A stretch of DNA of 64,000 nt. It comes from Hoeflea phototrophica DFL-43 (GTDB taxonomy: Bacteria; Pseudomonadota; Alphaproteobacteria; Rhizobiales; Rhizobiaceae). Made by a program: the position numbers and the translations under genes. The notes under the pieces are model-generated. The model saw only the letters and a program-made list of their open reading frames with translations, was not told where the DNA came from and did not search any database. Position 1 is the stretch's first letter; each line of letters begins with the position of its first letter. Below are positions 17,893 through 26,405 of the stretch, one piece after another. The DNA is taken from the NCBI RefSeq assembly GCF_000154705.2, contig NZ_CM002917.1, positions 2,727,633 to 2,791,632 of the forward strand, read 5' to 3'.

Positions 17893-18903
17893 TCAGGCTG
17901 CTACGGCCAAGTCGTTGAAATCGATCTCGTCAAAAGCTCTTGCAATGACGTCCGGTCCGGCACCCGGCTTCGTGCTTTCAGTGGACAGGATCTGCCGGAA
18001 CCGCCGCGCGCCACGCACCCCCTGAAACAGTCCGACCATATGCCGTGTGACATGATTGAGCCGTCCGCCGGAAGCGACATGCGCATCCGCATGAGCCATC
18101 ATGGCCTCACACACCGCGCGCCAATCCACAGCTGCAACGTCATCACCATAGATCAGCCGGTCAACCCCCGTAAGCATCTGTGCATTGTGGTAGGCGGCGC
18201 GGCCGATCATGACCCCGTCAACATGATTCAAATGCTCAAGCGCCTGATTCAGATCTTCAACACCACCGTTTAAACCGATGAAGACATTGGGATAATCCTG
18301 CTTGAGCCGATACACCCGATCATAATCCAGCGGCGGAACATCACGGTTCTCCTTGGGCGACAGACCTTCAAGCCAGGCCTTGCGCGCATGCACCCAGATC
18401 GCATCCGCTCCAACCTGAATGACCGCTTCAGTCAGCGCCGAAAGGGCGATTTCGGGATCCTGCTCATCCACACCAATGCGGCATTTGACGGTGACCGGCA
18501 CATCACCGCTGGCGGCTTTCATGGCCGCGATGCAGCGCGCCACAAGATCCGGTTCGCGCATCAGGCAGGCACCAAAAGTGCCCGACTGAACCCGGTCGGA
18601 CGGGCAGCCGACATTGAGATTGATTTCATCATAACCGAACCCGCCAGCGATCCGCACCGCCTCGGCCAGCTTCTGCGGATCGGACCCGCCAAGCTGAAGC
18701 GCCACCGGATGCTCGACCGCGTCAAACCCCAACAGCCGCTCACGATCACCATGGATCGCTGCGTCCGCTACAACCATCTCGGTGTAAAGCAGAGCATGCC
18801 GCGTCAACTGCCGATGGAGAAACCGGCAATGCCGGTCCGTCCAATCCATCATGGGGGCGATTGCGAAGATTTTCTCTTTATTTTTCAATGATTTGTGATA
18901 CAT
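17893..18903 (-). CDS. dusA: tRNA-dihydrouridine(20/20a) synthase, hybrid 5' end
   Basis: The protein has 336 aa. It is an FMN- and NADPH-dependent enzyme that reduces uridine 20/20a in the tRNA D-loop. Motifs include IAPMMDWTDRHCRFL, LLYTEMVVADAA, ALQLGGSDP, NLNVGCPSDRVQ with catalytic Cys100, and FIGLNGGVEDL. The first 13 or so codons (MYHKSLKNKEKIF) differ from those of the displaced original start near 51580. They appear to be supplied, together with the promoter, by the integrated element. There is no good ribosome site before the ATG at 18903. The conserved IAPMMDWT codons form the attachment core at 18836-18863. Confidence 0.93.
   Translation of the reverse strand: MYHKSLKNKEKIFAIAPMMDWTDRHCRFLHRQLTRHALLYTEMVVADAAIHGDRERLLGFDAVEHPVALQLGGSDPQKLAEAVRIAGGFGYDEINLNVGCPSDRVQSGTFGACLMREPDLVARCIAAMKAASGDVPVTVKCRIGVDEQDPEIALSALTEAVIQVGADAIWVHARKAWLEGLSPKENRDVPPLDYDRVYRLKQDYPNVFIGLNGGVEDLNQALEHLNHVDGVMIGRAAYHNAQMLTGVDRLIYGDDVAAVDWRAVCEAMMAHADAHVASGGRLNHVTRHMVGLFQGVRGARRFRQILSTESTKPGAGPDVIARAFDEIDFNDLAVAA
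18836..18863. repeat. Left attachment site core (inside dusA)
   Basis: TCCGTCCAATCCATCATGGG starts the 28-bp core, which recurs at 51513-51540 with three mismatches (positions 9, 20 and 27). On the minus strand it encodes IAPMMDWT of DusA. The identical runs of 8 and 11 bp flank the likely crossover. Confidence 0.85.
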
Positions 18904-18920
18904 TGCAAGGAGATCATTTC

Positions 18921-18974
18921 ATGAACGGCGTGCACTCAAATGGACGAATTTGCACGCTTTTGTACCCGTTTTGA
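18921..18974 (+). CDS. Possible 17-codon leader peptide before the integrase
   Basis: ATG at 18921 is preceded by AAGGAG with 8-nt spacing, a better ribosome site than that of many genes here. The frame reads MNGVHSNGRICTLLYPF then stops at 18974, 45 bp before the integrase start. It overlaps the TGCACG repeat region. It may be a translated leader or simply chance; no homology can be claimed. Confidence 0.3.
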   Translation: MNGVHSNGRICTLLYPF

Positions 18975-18982
18975 TCGCTATG

Positions 18983-19001
18983 TGCACGTTTTTTGCACGC
19001 T
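18983..19001. repeat. Left 19-bp arm repeat (TGCACG pair)
   Basis: TGCACGTTTTTTGCACGCT occurs here and identically at 51462-51480, just inside the two island ends. Further TGCACG/GTGCAC units lie at about 18931, 18951 and 19012. Clustered short repeats near an attachment core are typical of integrase arm-type binding sites; that role is inferred. Confidence 0.65.
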
Positions 19002-19019
19002 CACAAGGGAGTGCACGAC

Positions 19020-20114
19020 ATGGCCACAATCTTCAAGACTCGGCAGGGACATTGGCGAGCTCAAGTCAGACGGAAGGGAAAATATGTATCCAATACGTTT
19101 CGTCTCAAGACACAAGCCCATGAATGGGTTCGCGATATAGAGCACCTGATTGACATCGGCGGCGAACCAAAAAGGCAATCGGGACGCAGGGCGCAGACGG
19201 TCGGAGCTTTGGTAGACCTCCACCTTGAAGACCTTAAGGAGGTCGGTCGTGCAATTCGCCGCTCCAAGATGGCCGTTATGGAAGCACTCAAGCGGGACCT
19301 GGGCACTGTTCGGATTGATCGACTGGACCGTGCCCGGCTTATCCAATACGGCAAGCAGCGCGCCGCAGAAGGCGCCGGCCCGGTAACGTTGGCGGTAGAT
19401 CTTTCCTATCTCCGCACGGTTCTGACCCATGCCGCTGCGGTCCATGGCGTCCATGTGGACACAGAGAGCATTCGCCTGGCGCGTACCGCCCTAGCCCGCC
19501 TTGGCCTCGTGGGCAGGTCACACGAACGCGACAGACGCCCGACCGAAGACGAAATCGATGCCCTGCTCGGCTACTTCGACAACAAGACCAACATGATCAT
19601 CCCCATGGGCCGGATCGTCCGTTTCGCAATCGCCACCGCCATGCGGCAGGAGGAGGTCTGCAAGATCGAATGGTCTGATGTCGATCTGTCCAAACGTGTG
19701 GTGACGATCAGGAACAGGAAGGACCCGCGCAACAAGGAAGGCAACCACCAAAAGGTTCCTTTGCTGAACTTGACCGGGATTGATGCTTGGCAGTTGCTTC
19801 TGGAGCAGAAAGTACTGACCGGCGGAATCGGCCGATGTTTTCCGTATCACTCCAAATCCGTGGGAACAGCTTTCAGGCGCGCGCGAAAGCACCTGGGAAT
19901 CGAGGACCTCAGATTCCACGACCTTCGCCACGAAGCTACGAGCAGGCTGTTCGAGGCTGGCCTTTCAATCGAACGCGTCGCCCTGGTGACTGGCCACAAA
20001 GATTGGAAGATGCTGCGTCGGTACACTCATCTCAAGCCAGAAGACCTGCACAAGGAGCAGACCAAACCGCAACCATCGGAAACTGAGTTTCTGGCTGAAC
20101 TCGCGTCCCGATAA
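19020..20114 (+). CDS. Tyrosine recombinase / site-specific integrase (dusA-type)
   Basis: The protein has 364 aa. It has an N-terminal arm-binding stretch (IFKTRQGHWRAQVRRKGKYVSNTF) and a SAM-like core-binding domain at about 60-160. The catalytic domain carries Arg209 (TAMRQEE), Lys in RKDPRNKEG, His300 and Arg303 in RFHDLRHEATSRLF, His326 in VTGHKDW, and nucleophile Tyr335 in RRYTHL. It would excise and integrate the island at dusA. The ATG at 19020 is preferred over 18993 because GGGAG lies nine bases upstream. It is transcribed away from dusA. Its 3' end is strongly similar to the remnant at 31375-31492. Confidence 0.93.
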   Translation: MATIFKTRQGHWRAQVRRKGKYVSNTFRLKTQAHEWVRDIEHLIDIGGEPKRQSGRRAQTVGALVDLHLEDLKEVGRAIRRSKMAVMEALKRDLGTVRIDRLDRARLIQYGKQRAAEGAGPVTLAVDLSYLRTVLTHAAAVHGVHVDTESIRLARTALARLGLVGRSHERDRRPTEDEIDALLGYFDNKTNMIIPMGRIVRFAIATAMRQEEVCKIEWSDVDLSKRVVTIRNRKDPRNKEGNHQKVPLLNLTGIDAWQLLLEQKVLTGGIGRCFPYHSKSVGTAFRRARKHLGIEDLRFHDLRHEATSRLFEAGLSIERVALVTGHKDWKMLRRYTHLKPEDLHKEQTKPQPSETEFLAELASR

Positions 20115-20419
20115 CTGTTTCTCGCCAAACCGGCTTCTCGTCAGCAAAAGCCCGACTGTGTTTCGGCGTGCAGAATATGTTCATTTAATCAAAAACTAAG
20201 GTATCTTCGTTGTATAAAGGTAACATCACCCGCTCCAAACATCTTCCATAGCACCCAGAACCAAAATGGGCGGCTCGGTTTTCTGGGCGCAGCCTGCAAT
20301 TGTCTGCCGATAACCCTGCGGGGCATTTCCATAGTGTCGGCGCATGGCCGCAGGTGGAAGCTGGGCCGACCACCACCTTGAACTGATGCACTTGCGCTCT
20401 ATCCGGGATAAACCCTGCG
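20115..20419. other. Intergenic, convergent integrase/PPTase ends
   Basis: This is 305 bp between the stop of the integrase and the stop of the minus-strand phosphopantetheinyl transferase gene. It contains an AT-rich patch around 20176-20220. No convincing ORF, hairpin with a T-run, or RNA gene was seen. Confidence 0.5.
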
Positions 20420-21253
20420 TCATGTCGCAACGAACTCCCCTAGCCATGGCAGTCTGGCGGCGCCCGCGTCTACGGTAACCGGCTCGGCCCCCTCCAATGC
20501 GATAGCGCCGACATGGCCCGGCGACACAGAAAACCTCTGAAAGAAATAAGGCGTGGGAATAGTCTGACCAGAAGGCTGCCGTTGCAGGCATGCTGGGGTC
20601 AGCGCCACTGCGAAACTGACGGGATCCAATGAAAAGCCTTGCCCGGTCGCTTTCATGTATGCTTCCTTCATTGTCCAGAAATCATAGAACCGCATCGAAC
20701 GCAGCGACGGCGGCGCTGCGATGACATCGGCACGCTCGGACGGCGCAAAGAAGCGTTCCATGACCTCGAAGGGGGCGGCGCGCGCGATCCATTCGATATC
20801 AACGCCGACCTCCCGATCCAGCGTCATCGCAACGGCCGCCAGATCGTGAGTGTGGCTCAGGTTGATGCAGACACGTGCAATGCCCGGCGGGCAAACCGGC
20901 TCAGGTTTGCCGTTCGGTCCATGGGTGAACTGCAATTCTCTTGGATCCCGACCGGTCACATGCGCCAGCATCCCTCGGAGAAGGGCATGGGCAGCCACAT
21001 ATGTTCGTCTGTGGGACGCGTCATGAAACCGGGCCGCTTTGGCTTGTTCCGTTTCAGACAGAAGCCCGGCCAATTGCGTCTGCTGCATATCATCAAGCCC
21101 GCCGATCGCCAACCAACGCAAAACCACATGGTTTGTCTTCAATTCAAAGTCGGCGCGCCCTTTTGGGAAGCCAACGCAGGACATTGGGCGCTCTAGCACT
21201 GTTGCGTTGTGCGCGAGCCCGTCGCCTTTCCCCTGTATCCGCGACGTTTCCAT
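20420..21253 (-). CDS. Sfp-type 4'-phosphopantetheinyl transferase
   Basis: The protein has 277 aa. It attaches the phosphopantetheine arm of CoA to the serine of a carrier domain. The second half has the canonical motifs: INLSHTHDLAAVA, GVDIEW (Asp152, Glu154 bind Mg), and FYDFWTMKEAYMKATGQG (Lys196, Glu197). The size and motif spacing are those of secondary-metabolism PPTases, not AcpS. The ATG at 21253 has GGAG 11 nt upstream and comes 26 nt after the JmjC gene stop. It is the last gene of the four-gene operon; its obvious substrate is Ser598 of the Pls-like synthetase. Confidence 0.92.
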   Translation of the reverse strand: METSRIQGKGDGLAHNATVLERPMSCVGFPKGRADFELKTNHVVLRWLAIGGLDDMQQTQLAGLLSETEQAKAARFHDASHRRTYVAAHALLRGMLAHVTGRDPRELQFTHGPNGKPEPVCPPGIARVCINLSHTHDLAAVAMTLDREVGVDIEWIARAAPFEVMERFFAPSERADVIAAPPSLRSMRFYDFWTMKEAYMKATGQGFSLDPVSFAVALTPACLQRQPSGQTIPTPYFFQRFSVSPGHVGAIALEGAEPVTVDAGAARLPWLGEFVAT

Positions 21254-21279
21254 GATCAAACCGTCTCCGGCCTCGGGGT

Positions 21280-22191
21280 TCAGGTTGTCGCGAAATGAAG
21301 CTTGGCAATTTCGGACGCGGAAAGGGCTGGATTGCCGGTGGCGCGATGGAAATACTGCAGGATCTCGAATTCGGAGTCGCTTTCCCATGCACCGTTCAGA
21401 TATTCTTGGAACTTTGCCGACCCGCGCTGATGCACGAAATTCCAGGTGATCGAGACCGAGTCCTCGATGGCCAGAACGTCGTGCAGCCACCCGTTCGGGA
21501 TGTAGATCATCTCACCGGGCTCGACGATGCCATGAAAATCGGGTTCAACCGAAAGCGCATCGATCTGGTCCTCGCGGACGTCGATGAAGCCGCCGAAGGA
21601 AGAGCCATCCTTTGCCTTGCTCAATTCCGCCGCCCGCTCTGGCCGATAGAGCGCGGCCTCCTTGGTGCCGTAGAACTGGCAGACCACAGCATCACTGCAG
21701 AAGGGATCGCGGTGCATGCGTGTGCGCGCCCCGCGCGCTGCCACCAGAAGGCCCCTGTACGGGAAGGCGTCCAAAACAGGATCGGTCCCTGCCCCGGCGC
21801 CACTCACAGGCACGACCAATTCGTTTCCGGGCAGACATTGGGGTCTTCGCCAAGCAGAGGCAACGCGGGCAAATGCCTCGTCGCCCCAGGCAAATTCGAC
21901 ATCGCGCAACTTATTGTACCAGCGGATATAAGGCGTGTCGTCTTCCATATCGCCATCAAGACCAAACCAGGTGTCGACGTAATCCTCCAGCGTCTGAACA
22001 TCATCGAGTTCGAAAAGCGAGCCGTACACCAGTGCGGTCAGATCGCCAATCCGCCGGGTCAACGCGTCGGGCTTCCATTCGTCTGCATCGAAATCCAATC
22101 CAGTTACAACCACGGGCTGGTTTCCGCGAATGTACGTTTCAACGAATTTCTCCACCGAGGGCATTGAGACTTTCTCGATCGGCTGTGTCAT
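21280..22191 (-). CDS. JmjC/cupin-8 family Fe(II)/2-oxoglutarate oxygenase-like protein
   Basis: The protein has 303 aa. The cupin-like core shows the iron triad His160-X-Asp162 in RTRMHRDPFCSD and His237 in IPNGWLHDVLAIEDSVSITWN. PYRGLLVAARGARTRMH and VEPGEMIYIPNGWLHDV match the cupin-8/JmjC family wording. Members hydroxylate protein side chains or carrier-bound amino acids using 2-oxoglutarate and oxygen. The ATG at 22191 overlaps the synthetase stop by ATGA, so the two are coupled. This suggests it modifies the synthetase's substrate or polymer (inference). A frame extending upstream to 22434 lies inside the synthetase gene and is rejected. Confidence 0.85.
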   Translation of the reverse strand: MTQPIEKVSMPSVEKFVETYIRGNQPVVVTGLDFDADEWKPDALTRRIGDLTALVYGSLFELDDVQTLEDYVDTWFGLDGDMEDDTPYIRWYNKLRDVEFAWGDEAFARVASAWRRPQCLPGNELVVPVSGAGAGTDPVLDAFPYRGLLVAARGARTRMHRDPFCSDAVVCQFYGTKEAALYRPERAAELSKAKDGSSFGGFIDVREDQIDALSVEPDFHGIVEPGEMIYIPNGWLHDVLAIEDSVSITWNFVHQRGSAKFQEYLNGAWESDSEFEILQYFHRATGNPALSASEIAKLHFATT

Positions 22192-25100
22192 TGCAGCGCT
22201 CCTTTCTTCATGCTTACTGCGATATCTTTTCCGGTTACGTCCCGGGCCGGGTTGCCAATCCACCGTGTTCCCTCTTCGACCAACGTACCTTTCATCAAGA
22301 AGGCGTCGGCATCGAGTGATCCACCCTGCTGCATTTCGGCCCCGTAGTGGACAAAGCCCCCAACACCGACGGTGCAGCGCCGGCCAAGCCGGATGCGATC
22401 GGACTTGAACGTGCCATCCTCCAGCGAGTGGCATTGCAGGACAGACCGGTAGTTCAGGGTCGTGCCATCGCCGATTTCGGTCAGGCTGGGCTCGGTCATG
22501 CCAGCGCCATCGTCAAAGACCCCACGGCCAACCAACATACCCTGCAACCTGAGGAAGAAGGGTTTCATTGGGGTGCCGTTGAAGACCACGAGGAAGGCAT
22601 TGTAGTTCAGCTTCCAGAACCGTTCATGCGCCCAGAATTTCGGATCATATAGCGAGCAATATTGCGGCTCTAAGCGTTTGAACCTGCTGACAATCCGTTC
22701 GCACAAGATCGAAAACACGGCCCCGACGAAAACGAACGCGACACCCGCGGCGGTCAACGCAAGAGATGTGAAGACCGCTGTGGCCGACCCGAAGACCGCG
22801 AACCCCAAAAGGACAAGACCAAGGCCAATGGCCGTCAACAACCACGAGCGCAACAGGTAAAGGCCCAAGGTCACCAGGTTCGAGCGCAACTTCATGCGCA
22901 GACGCGCTTCAAAAATGCCTGGCATCTTGAAATGGTCGAACCTGCGATCGCGTACGACGGAACGCGGGATCTCGAAAGCGGGCGAACCGAGCAGGCCCAC
23001 TTCACGCCGCTCCGGCCCGTCGATCGGGATCGCGGCCTTGGTCGCAATCAGGCAATTCGGCCCAAGTTTCGAATCCGCCGGATAATGCACGACATTCCCC
23101 ACATACGTGTCAGGGGGCATGGAGACCTGTCGCAGGCGAAACGCCGTGGCCGAGGTTTCCATGTTCATCATCAGCAGACCGTCCGAAACCAAGGTGTTGC
23201 GGCCAAAGGAGCACAAAAACGGTGAATGGTGCCGCTGATCCACCCCGAAATTGGATCCGTTCTGAGTGGATTTCGACAGATCATAGCCCACAAGGGACAG
23301 CCAATGAACAATCATGGAGCTGTCACCGAAGAGTGTATTGAGCAGGCGGTTGTTGCTGAGCCGCGCAATGGTTCGGGACAGCTCATATTGCAGACCATAA
23401 AGCGGGTGCGACACTTCGGGCGCGACGAACAGGTTCAAGAGCCGCGGGACGCTGAGGATCACCGCAATAGCGGCCAACAGTCCCCCGAAATAGATCTGCG
23501 CTGCCGCCAAGCCCAAGCTAGCCAAGGCGCCCATCACGCCCGCACCGAACGATGTGCTTGTCATCCCCAGACCTAAGTTGGCCACAAGCATGGCCAAGAT
23601 GGTCGTCGACGGCAAGCTTACAAGGAACAGGACCAACAGGCTCGTTGAAGTGAAGCTCAGTATACGAAGCCTCGAAACCGACCGTGGTATGACACGGTTA
23701 AAATTTGAAGAGCTAGGCTCCGCCGGAGAGCCTTGCCAGACCTCACCTGACGGGATCATTTGCCCCTGAAGCAGAGCCGAGGTCGTGCCAAGTTGGCTGC
23801 CATCGCCGATCTCGGTGTTGATATCAAGAACAGTCGCTTCACACAAAAGAACGCCCGAGCCGATGCTGACCCGACCCGGATAGATATAGCCGTTGTCGGA
23901 TGTGTACCCCTGGAAAACGGCATCTTGCCGTATGACGGTGTTCGAGCCGACCGAAATCAGGTCCGTACAGACCGGGGGCAGCGACATGATCACCGTATCG
24001 CGACCAACCTGCATGCCAAGCAGACGCAGAAACACTGAGTAAACTGGCGTTCCAATAAACAGGACAAGTGGGTTCGAGCGGATTGCGCGTTGTGCTGTCC
24101 AAAACCTCAGGTAGCCAAGGCTGTAAACACGGATGGGCTCTGTCGTAAACCGCCCGACAGCGATCCATTTGACCGCGATCAGGCCGAGGGAAGTACCAAT
24201 GAAAAGCCCTGCCGCGGCGATCACCGTGCGAATGTAAAGATCGAGCATGCCGGTCGCGACGACAGCCCACTCGTACCCCAGGACCGCACCGTATGTGACC
24301 GCAAAGATCGAAGCCGCGTAAATGACAGATTGCGCGAAACCTGTAGCTATGCGGGCTGCAAGAGACGGGATATGCCGCTCAGCCGCATGCGCGTCGCTGG
24401 TCCGTTTTGTCGGTTGGGACACCACCTTCATCTGCGCCCCATATGGCGACACTTTCTCAGACCTGGTCTTTTTAGGCCGGGCATCATCACTCAGCCTGTC
24501 CAGCTCGATCGCCAAATCAGCTATGGTCGTATGCTCATAAAGCTTGCGCATGGTGATGCGGCGAATGCCAAGCTGTTTGCGAATGGTGGTCACGTAACTG
24601 GCAAGTTTCAAAGAGTCCGCACCAAGCTCATCAAAGAAATCCGCCTCGACCGAGACACTTTCCAAATCCAGAGTATTGGCCAAAAGATGCGCCAGCTCGG
24701 CTTCCATCTCCGTACGCGGTTCAACCACCTCAACTGCATTGGCAACGAAGCGAGTCATCGACGGTTTGGGCAGGGCTCTGCGATCGACCTTGTCGCTTGC
24801 AAGCATGGGAATGCTTTCCAAACGCTCGTAGAAGACGGGCACCATATAATCTGGCAGCGCGGCTCGCAGCACCGCGTCCACGGCATCCACGTCGACTGTC
24901 CCACCCGGTTGATCGGACGTAAGGTACGCGACAAGAGCCTTATCCTGTCCCTCTGGCGTTTGCGGCTCGACAACAGCCTGACCGACGCCGGGAACCCCAC
25001 GGGCCAGGGCCTCGATCTCGCCAAGCTCAATGCGATAGCCGCGGATCTTGACCTGTGTGTCGATGCGCCCCAGATACTTTATCTCGCCCGCCTCTGTGAA

Positions 25101-26405
25101 ACGGCCAAGATCGCCTGTGTGATAGATGCAGCCGCCTGGATTGTCGGCAAGTCCGTAGGTATCTGGGCTAAGCGCCTTCGCTGTTTGATCGGGACGGTTT
25201 ACATACCCATCGAAAACGGCGGGGCCGGCGATGCAGACCTCGCCGGGAATTCCCTCTCCCAGGGCTTCGCCTGTATCGGGATCAATCACCAGAACGGAAT
25301 ATGTCGGCAAAGGTCCGCCAATTGTTATTGGTTTGCCAGGCTTAAGAACTGACCAGGTCGCGGTCACAGTCGTCTCGGTCGGACCATAGACATTCAGAAT
25401 GCGCCGCCCGTCTGCGAACCACGGCTGGATCAGGTCCTGCGGGCAGGCCTCCCCAGAGACAATCAACAAGCGCAAAAGCGGCAGCTCAGACTTGATTGTG
25501 CCTAGAAGCGTTGGCACAGCGCACATCGCCGTAACGCGGTACTCAACAAGAAAGCTATGCAGATCATCGCCAACCAACTTGCCCTCGGGCGGCGCGGGAA
25601 CAAGCGTGGCTCTGCTCAAAAGCGGCACCCAGATTTCCTCGAACGAATAGTCGAACGCAACGGTAAGGCTCTGATAAACCCGGTCAGTGGGTCGGTAGCC
25701 ATAGTGGGTCGCCGCGACATCCAGGAAAGTGCTGATCTGAGACTGTCGGATTGGAACGCCTTTAGGCTTCCCGGTTGTCCCCGAGGTGTAGATCACATAG
25801 GCAAGGGGGTCGCCCTGCCCCGACGCGGGTGCAAATGACCGCGCCGAGCACTTTGAAATCTCGGGAAAATGCGAATCCAAAGCCAGAACGAGCATCTTTT
25901 CCGATGAAACCAGCGCTTCGTATTGGCTAAGCGTCACCACGGCATCGACCGCGCTATCCTCAAGAATGAATGCGATCCGATCCATCGGAAACGCAGCGTC
26001 GAGCGGGACAAAGGCCGCTTCGAGTTTGGACAGCGCAAGAACCGTGGCGTAAAGATCAATCGACCGCTCCAATAGCAAAGCCACGATACTGCCGCGACCG
26101 ACCCCCCGGGATTGCAGGAACCTCGCCATGCGATTGGCCCGGGACTGGAGATCTGAATAGCTGTACGACGCTTCGCCATAGTCGACAGCGACCTGCCGCC
26201 CGGCGTCTCGGCCCATGCTTTTGCAGACCCTGTCAAAGGCAAGGTGCAGACGTGCCGGCGCCGTTGTCAGGTCATATCCATCCCCATCACTGACCAGGAC
26301 ATAACCTTTGCCAGAAGGGCCCTGATCAAGTCGCCATGAGGGTTGAAAATCCTCGACATGTGCCGGCACCCGCGCCTTGCGGGACCTAAGAAGCGTTCCG
26401 ATCAT
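22188..26405 (-). CDS. Pls-like poly(amino acid) synthetase (A-T-membrane NRPS)
   Basis: The protein has 1405 aa. Residues about 50-545 are an adenylation domain: YTSGTTGKPKG at 206-216, FDYSFEE with Asp252 positioned to bind the alpha-amino group, NVYGPTETTVTATW, YHTGDLGR, KIRGYRIELGEIE, and the A10 lysine in SDKVDRRALPK. A carrier domain follows with Ser598 in LGADSL. The rest alternates three pairs of membrane helices (about 686-750, 918-998, 1180-1235) with three left-handed beta-helix/acyltransferase-like domains (about 790-895, 1050-1150, 1270-1390). There is no condensation or thioesterase domain. This A-T-six-helix-three-tandem-domain order is that of epsilon-poly-L-lysine synthetase and relatives, which join one amino acid iteratively at the inner membrane. 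Its neighbour makes diaminobutyrate, the likely monomer. It overlaps both neighbours by ATGA. Confidence 0.88.
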   Translation of the reverse strand: MIGTLLRSRKARVPAHVEDFQPSWRLDQGPSGKGYVLVSDGDGYDLTTAPARLHLAFDRVCKSMGRDAGRQVAVDYGEASYSYSDLQSRANRMARFLQSRGVGRGSIVALLLERSIDLYATVLALSKLEAAFVPLDAAFPMDRIAFILEDSAVDAVVTLSQYEALVSSEKMLVLALDSHFPEISKCSARSFAPASGQGDPLAYVIYTSGTTGKPKGVPIRQSQISTFLDVAATHYGYRPTDRVYQSLTVAFDYSFEEIWVPLLSRATLVPAPPEGKLVGDDLHSFLVEYRVTAMCAVPTLLGTIKSELPLLRLLIVSGEACPQDLIQPWFADGRRILNVYGPTETTVTATWSVLKPGKPITIGGPLPTYSVLVIDPDTGEALGEGIPGEVCIAGPAVFDGYVNRPDQTAKALSPDTYGLADNPGGCIYHTGDLGRFTEAGEIKYLGRIDTQVKIRGYRIELGEIEALARGVPGVGQAVVEPQTPEGQDKALVAYLTSDQPGGTVDVDAVDAVLRAALPDYMVPVFYERLESIPMLASDKVDRRALPKPSMTRFVANAVEVVEPRTEMEAELAHLLANTLDLESVSVEADFFDELGADSLKLASYVTTIRKQLGIRRITMRKLYEHTTIADLAIELDRLSDDARPKKTRSEKVSPYGAQMKVVSQPTKRTSDAHAAERHIPSLAARIATGFAQSVIYAASIFAVTYGAVLGYEWAVVATGMLDLYIRTVIAAAGLFIGTSLGLIAVKWIAVGRFTTEPIRVYSLGYLRFWTAQRAIRSNPLVLFIGTPVYSVFLRLLGMQVGRDTVIMSLPPVCTDLISVGSNTVIRQDAVFQGYTSDNGYIYPGRVSIGSGVLLCEATVLDINTEIGDGSQLGTTSALLQGQMIPSGEVWQGSPAEPSSSNFNRVIPRSVSRLRILSFTSTSLLVLFLVSLPSTTILAMLVANLGLGMTSTSFGAGVMGALASLGLAAAQIYFGGLLAAIAVILSVPRLLNLFVAPEVSHPLYGLQYELSRTIARLSNNRLLNTLFGDSSMIVHWLSLVGYDLSKSTQNGSNFGVDQRHHSPFLCSFGRNTLVSDGLLMMNMETSATAFRLRQVSMPPDTYVGNVVHYPADSKLGPNCLIATKAAIPIDGPERREVGLLGSPAFEIPRSVVRDRRFDHFKMPGIFEARLRMKLRSNLVTLGLYLLRSWLLTAIGLGLVLLGFAVFGSATAVFTSLALTAAGVAFVFVGAVFSILCERIVSRFKRLEPQYCSLYDPKFWAHERFWKLNYNAFLVVFNGTPMKPFFLRLQGMLVGRGVFDDGAGMTEPSLTEIGDGTTLNYRSVLQCHSLEDGTFKSDRIRLGRRCTVGVGGFVHYGAEMQQGGSLDADAFLMKGTLVEEGTRWIGNPARDVTGKDIAVSMKKGALQ

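Noticed and set aside
24090..25352. 420-codon plus-strand ORF
   Set aside because: It is antisense to the Pls-like synthetase adenylation and carrier region and shows no protein motifs.
22188..26405. Ordinary multimodular NRPS or siderophore synthetase
   Set aside because: There is no condensation or thioesterase domain; the carrier is followed by membrane helices and beta-helix domains instead.
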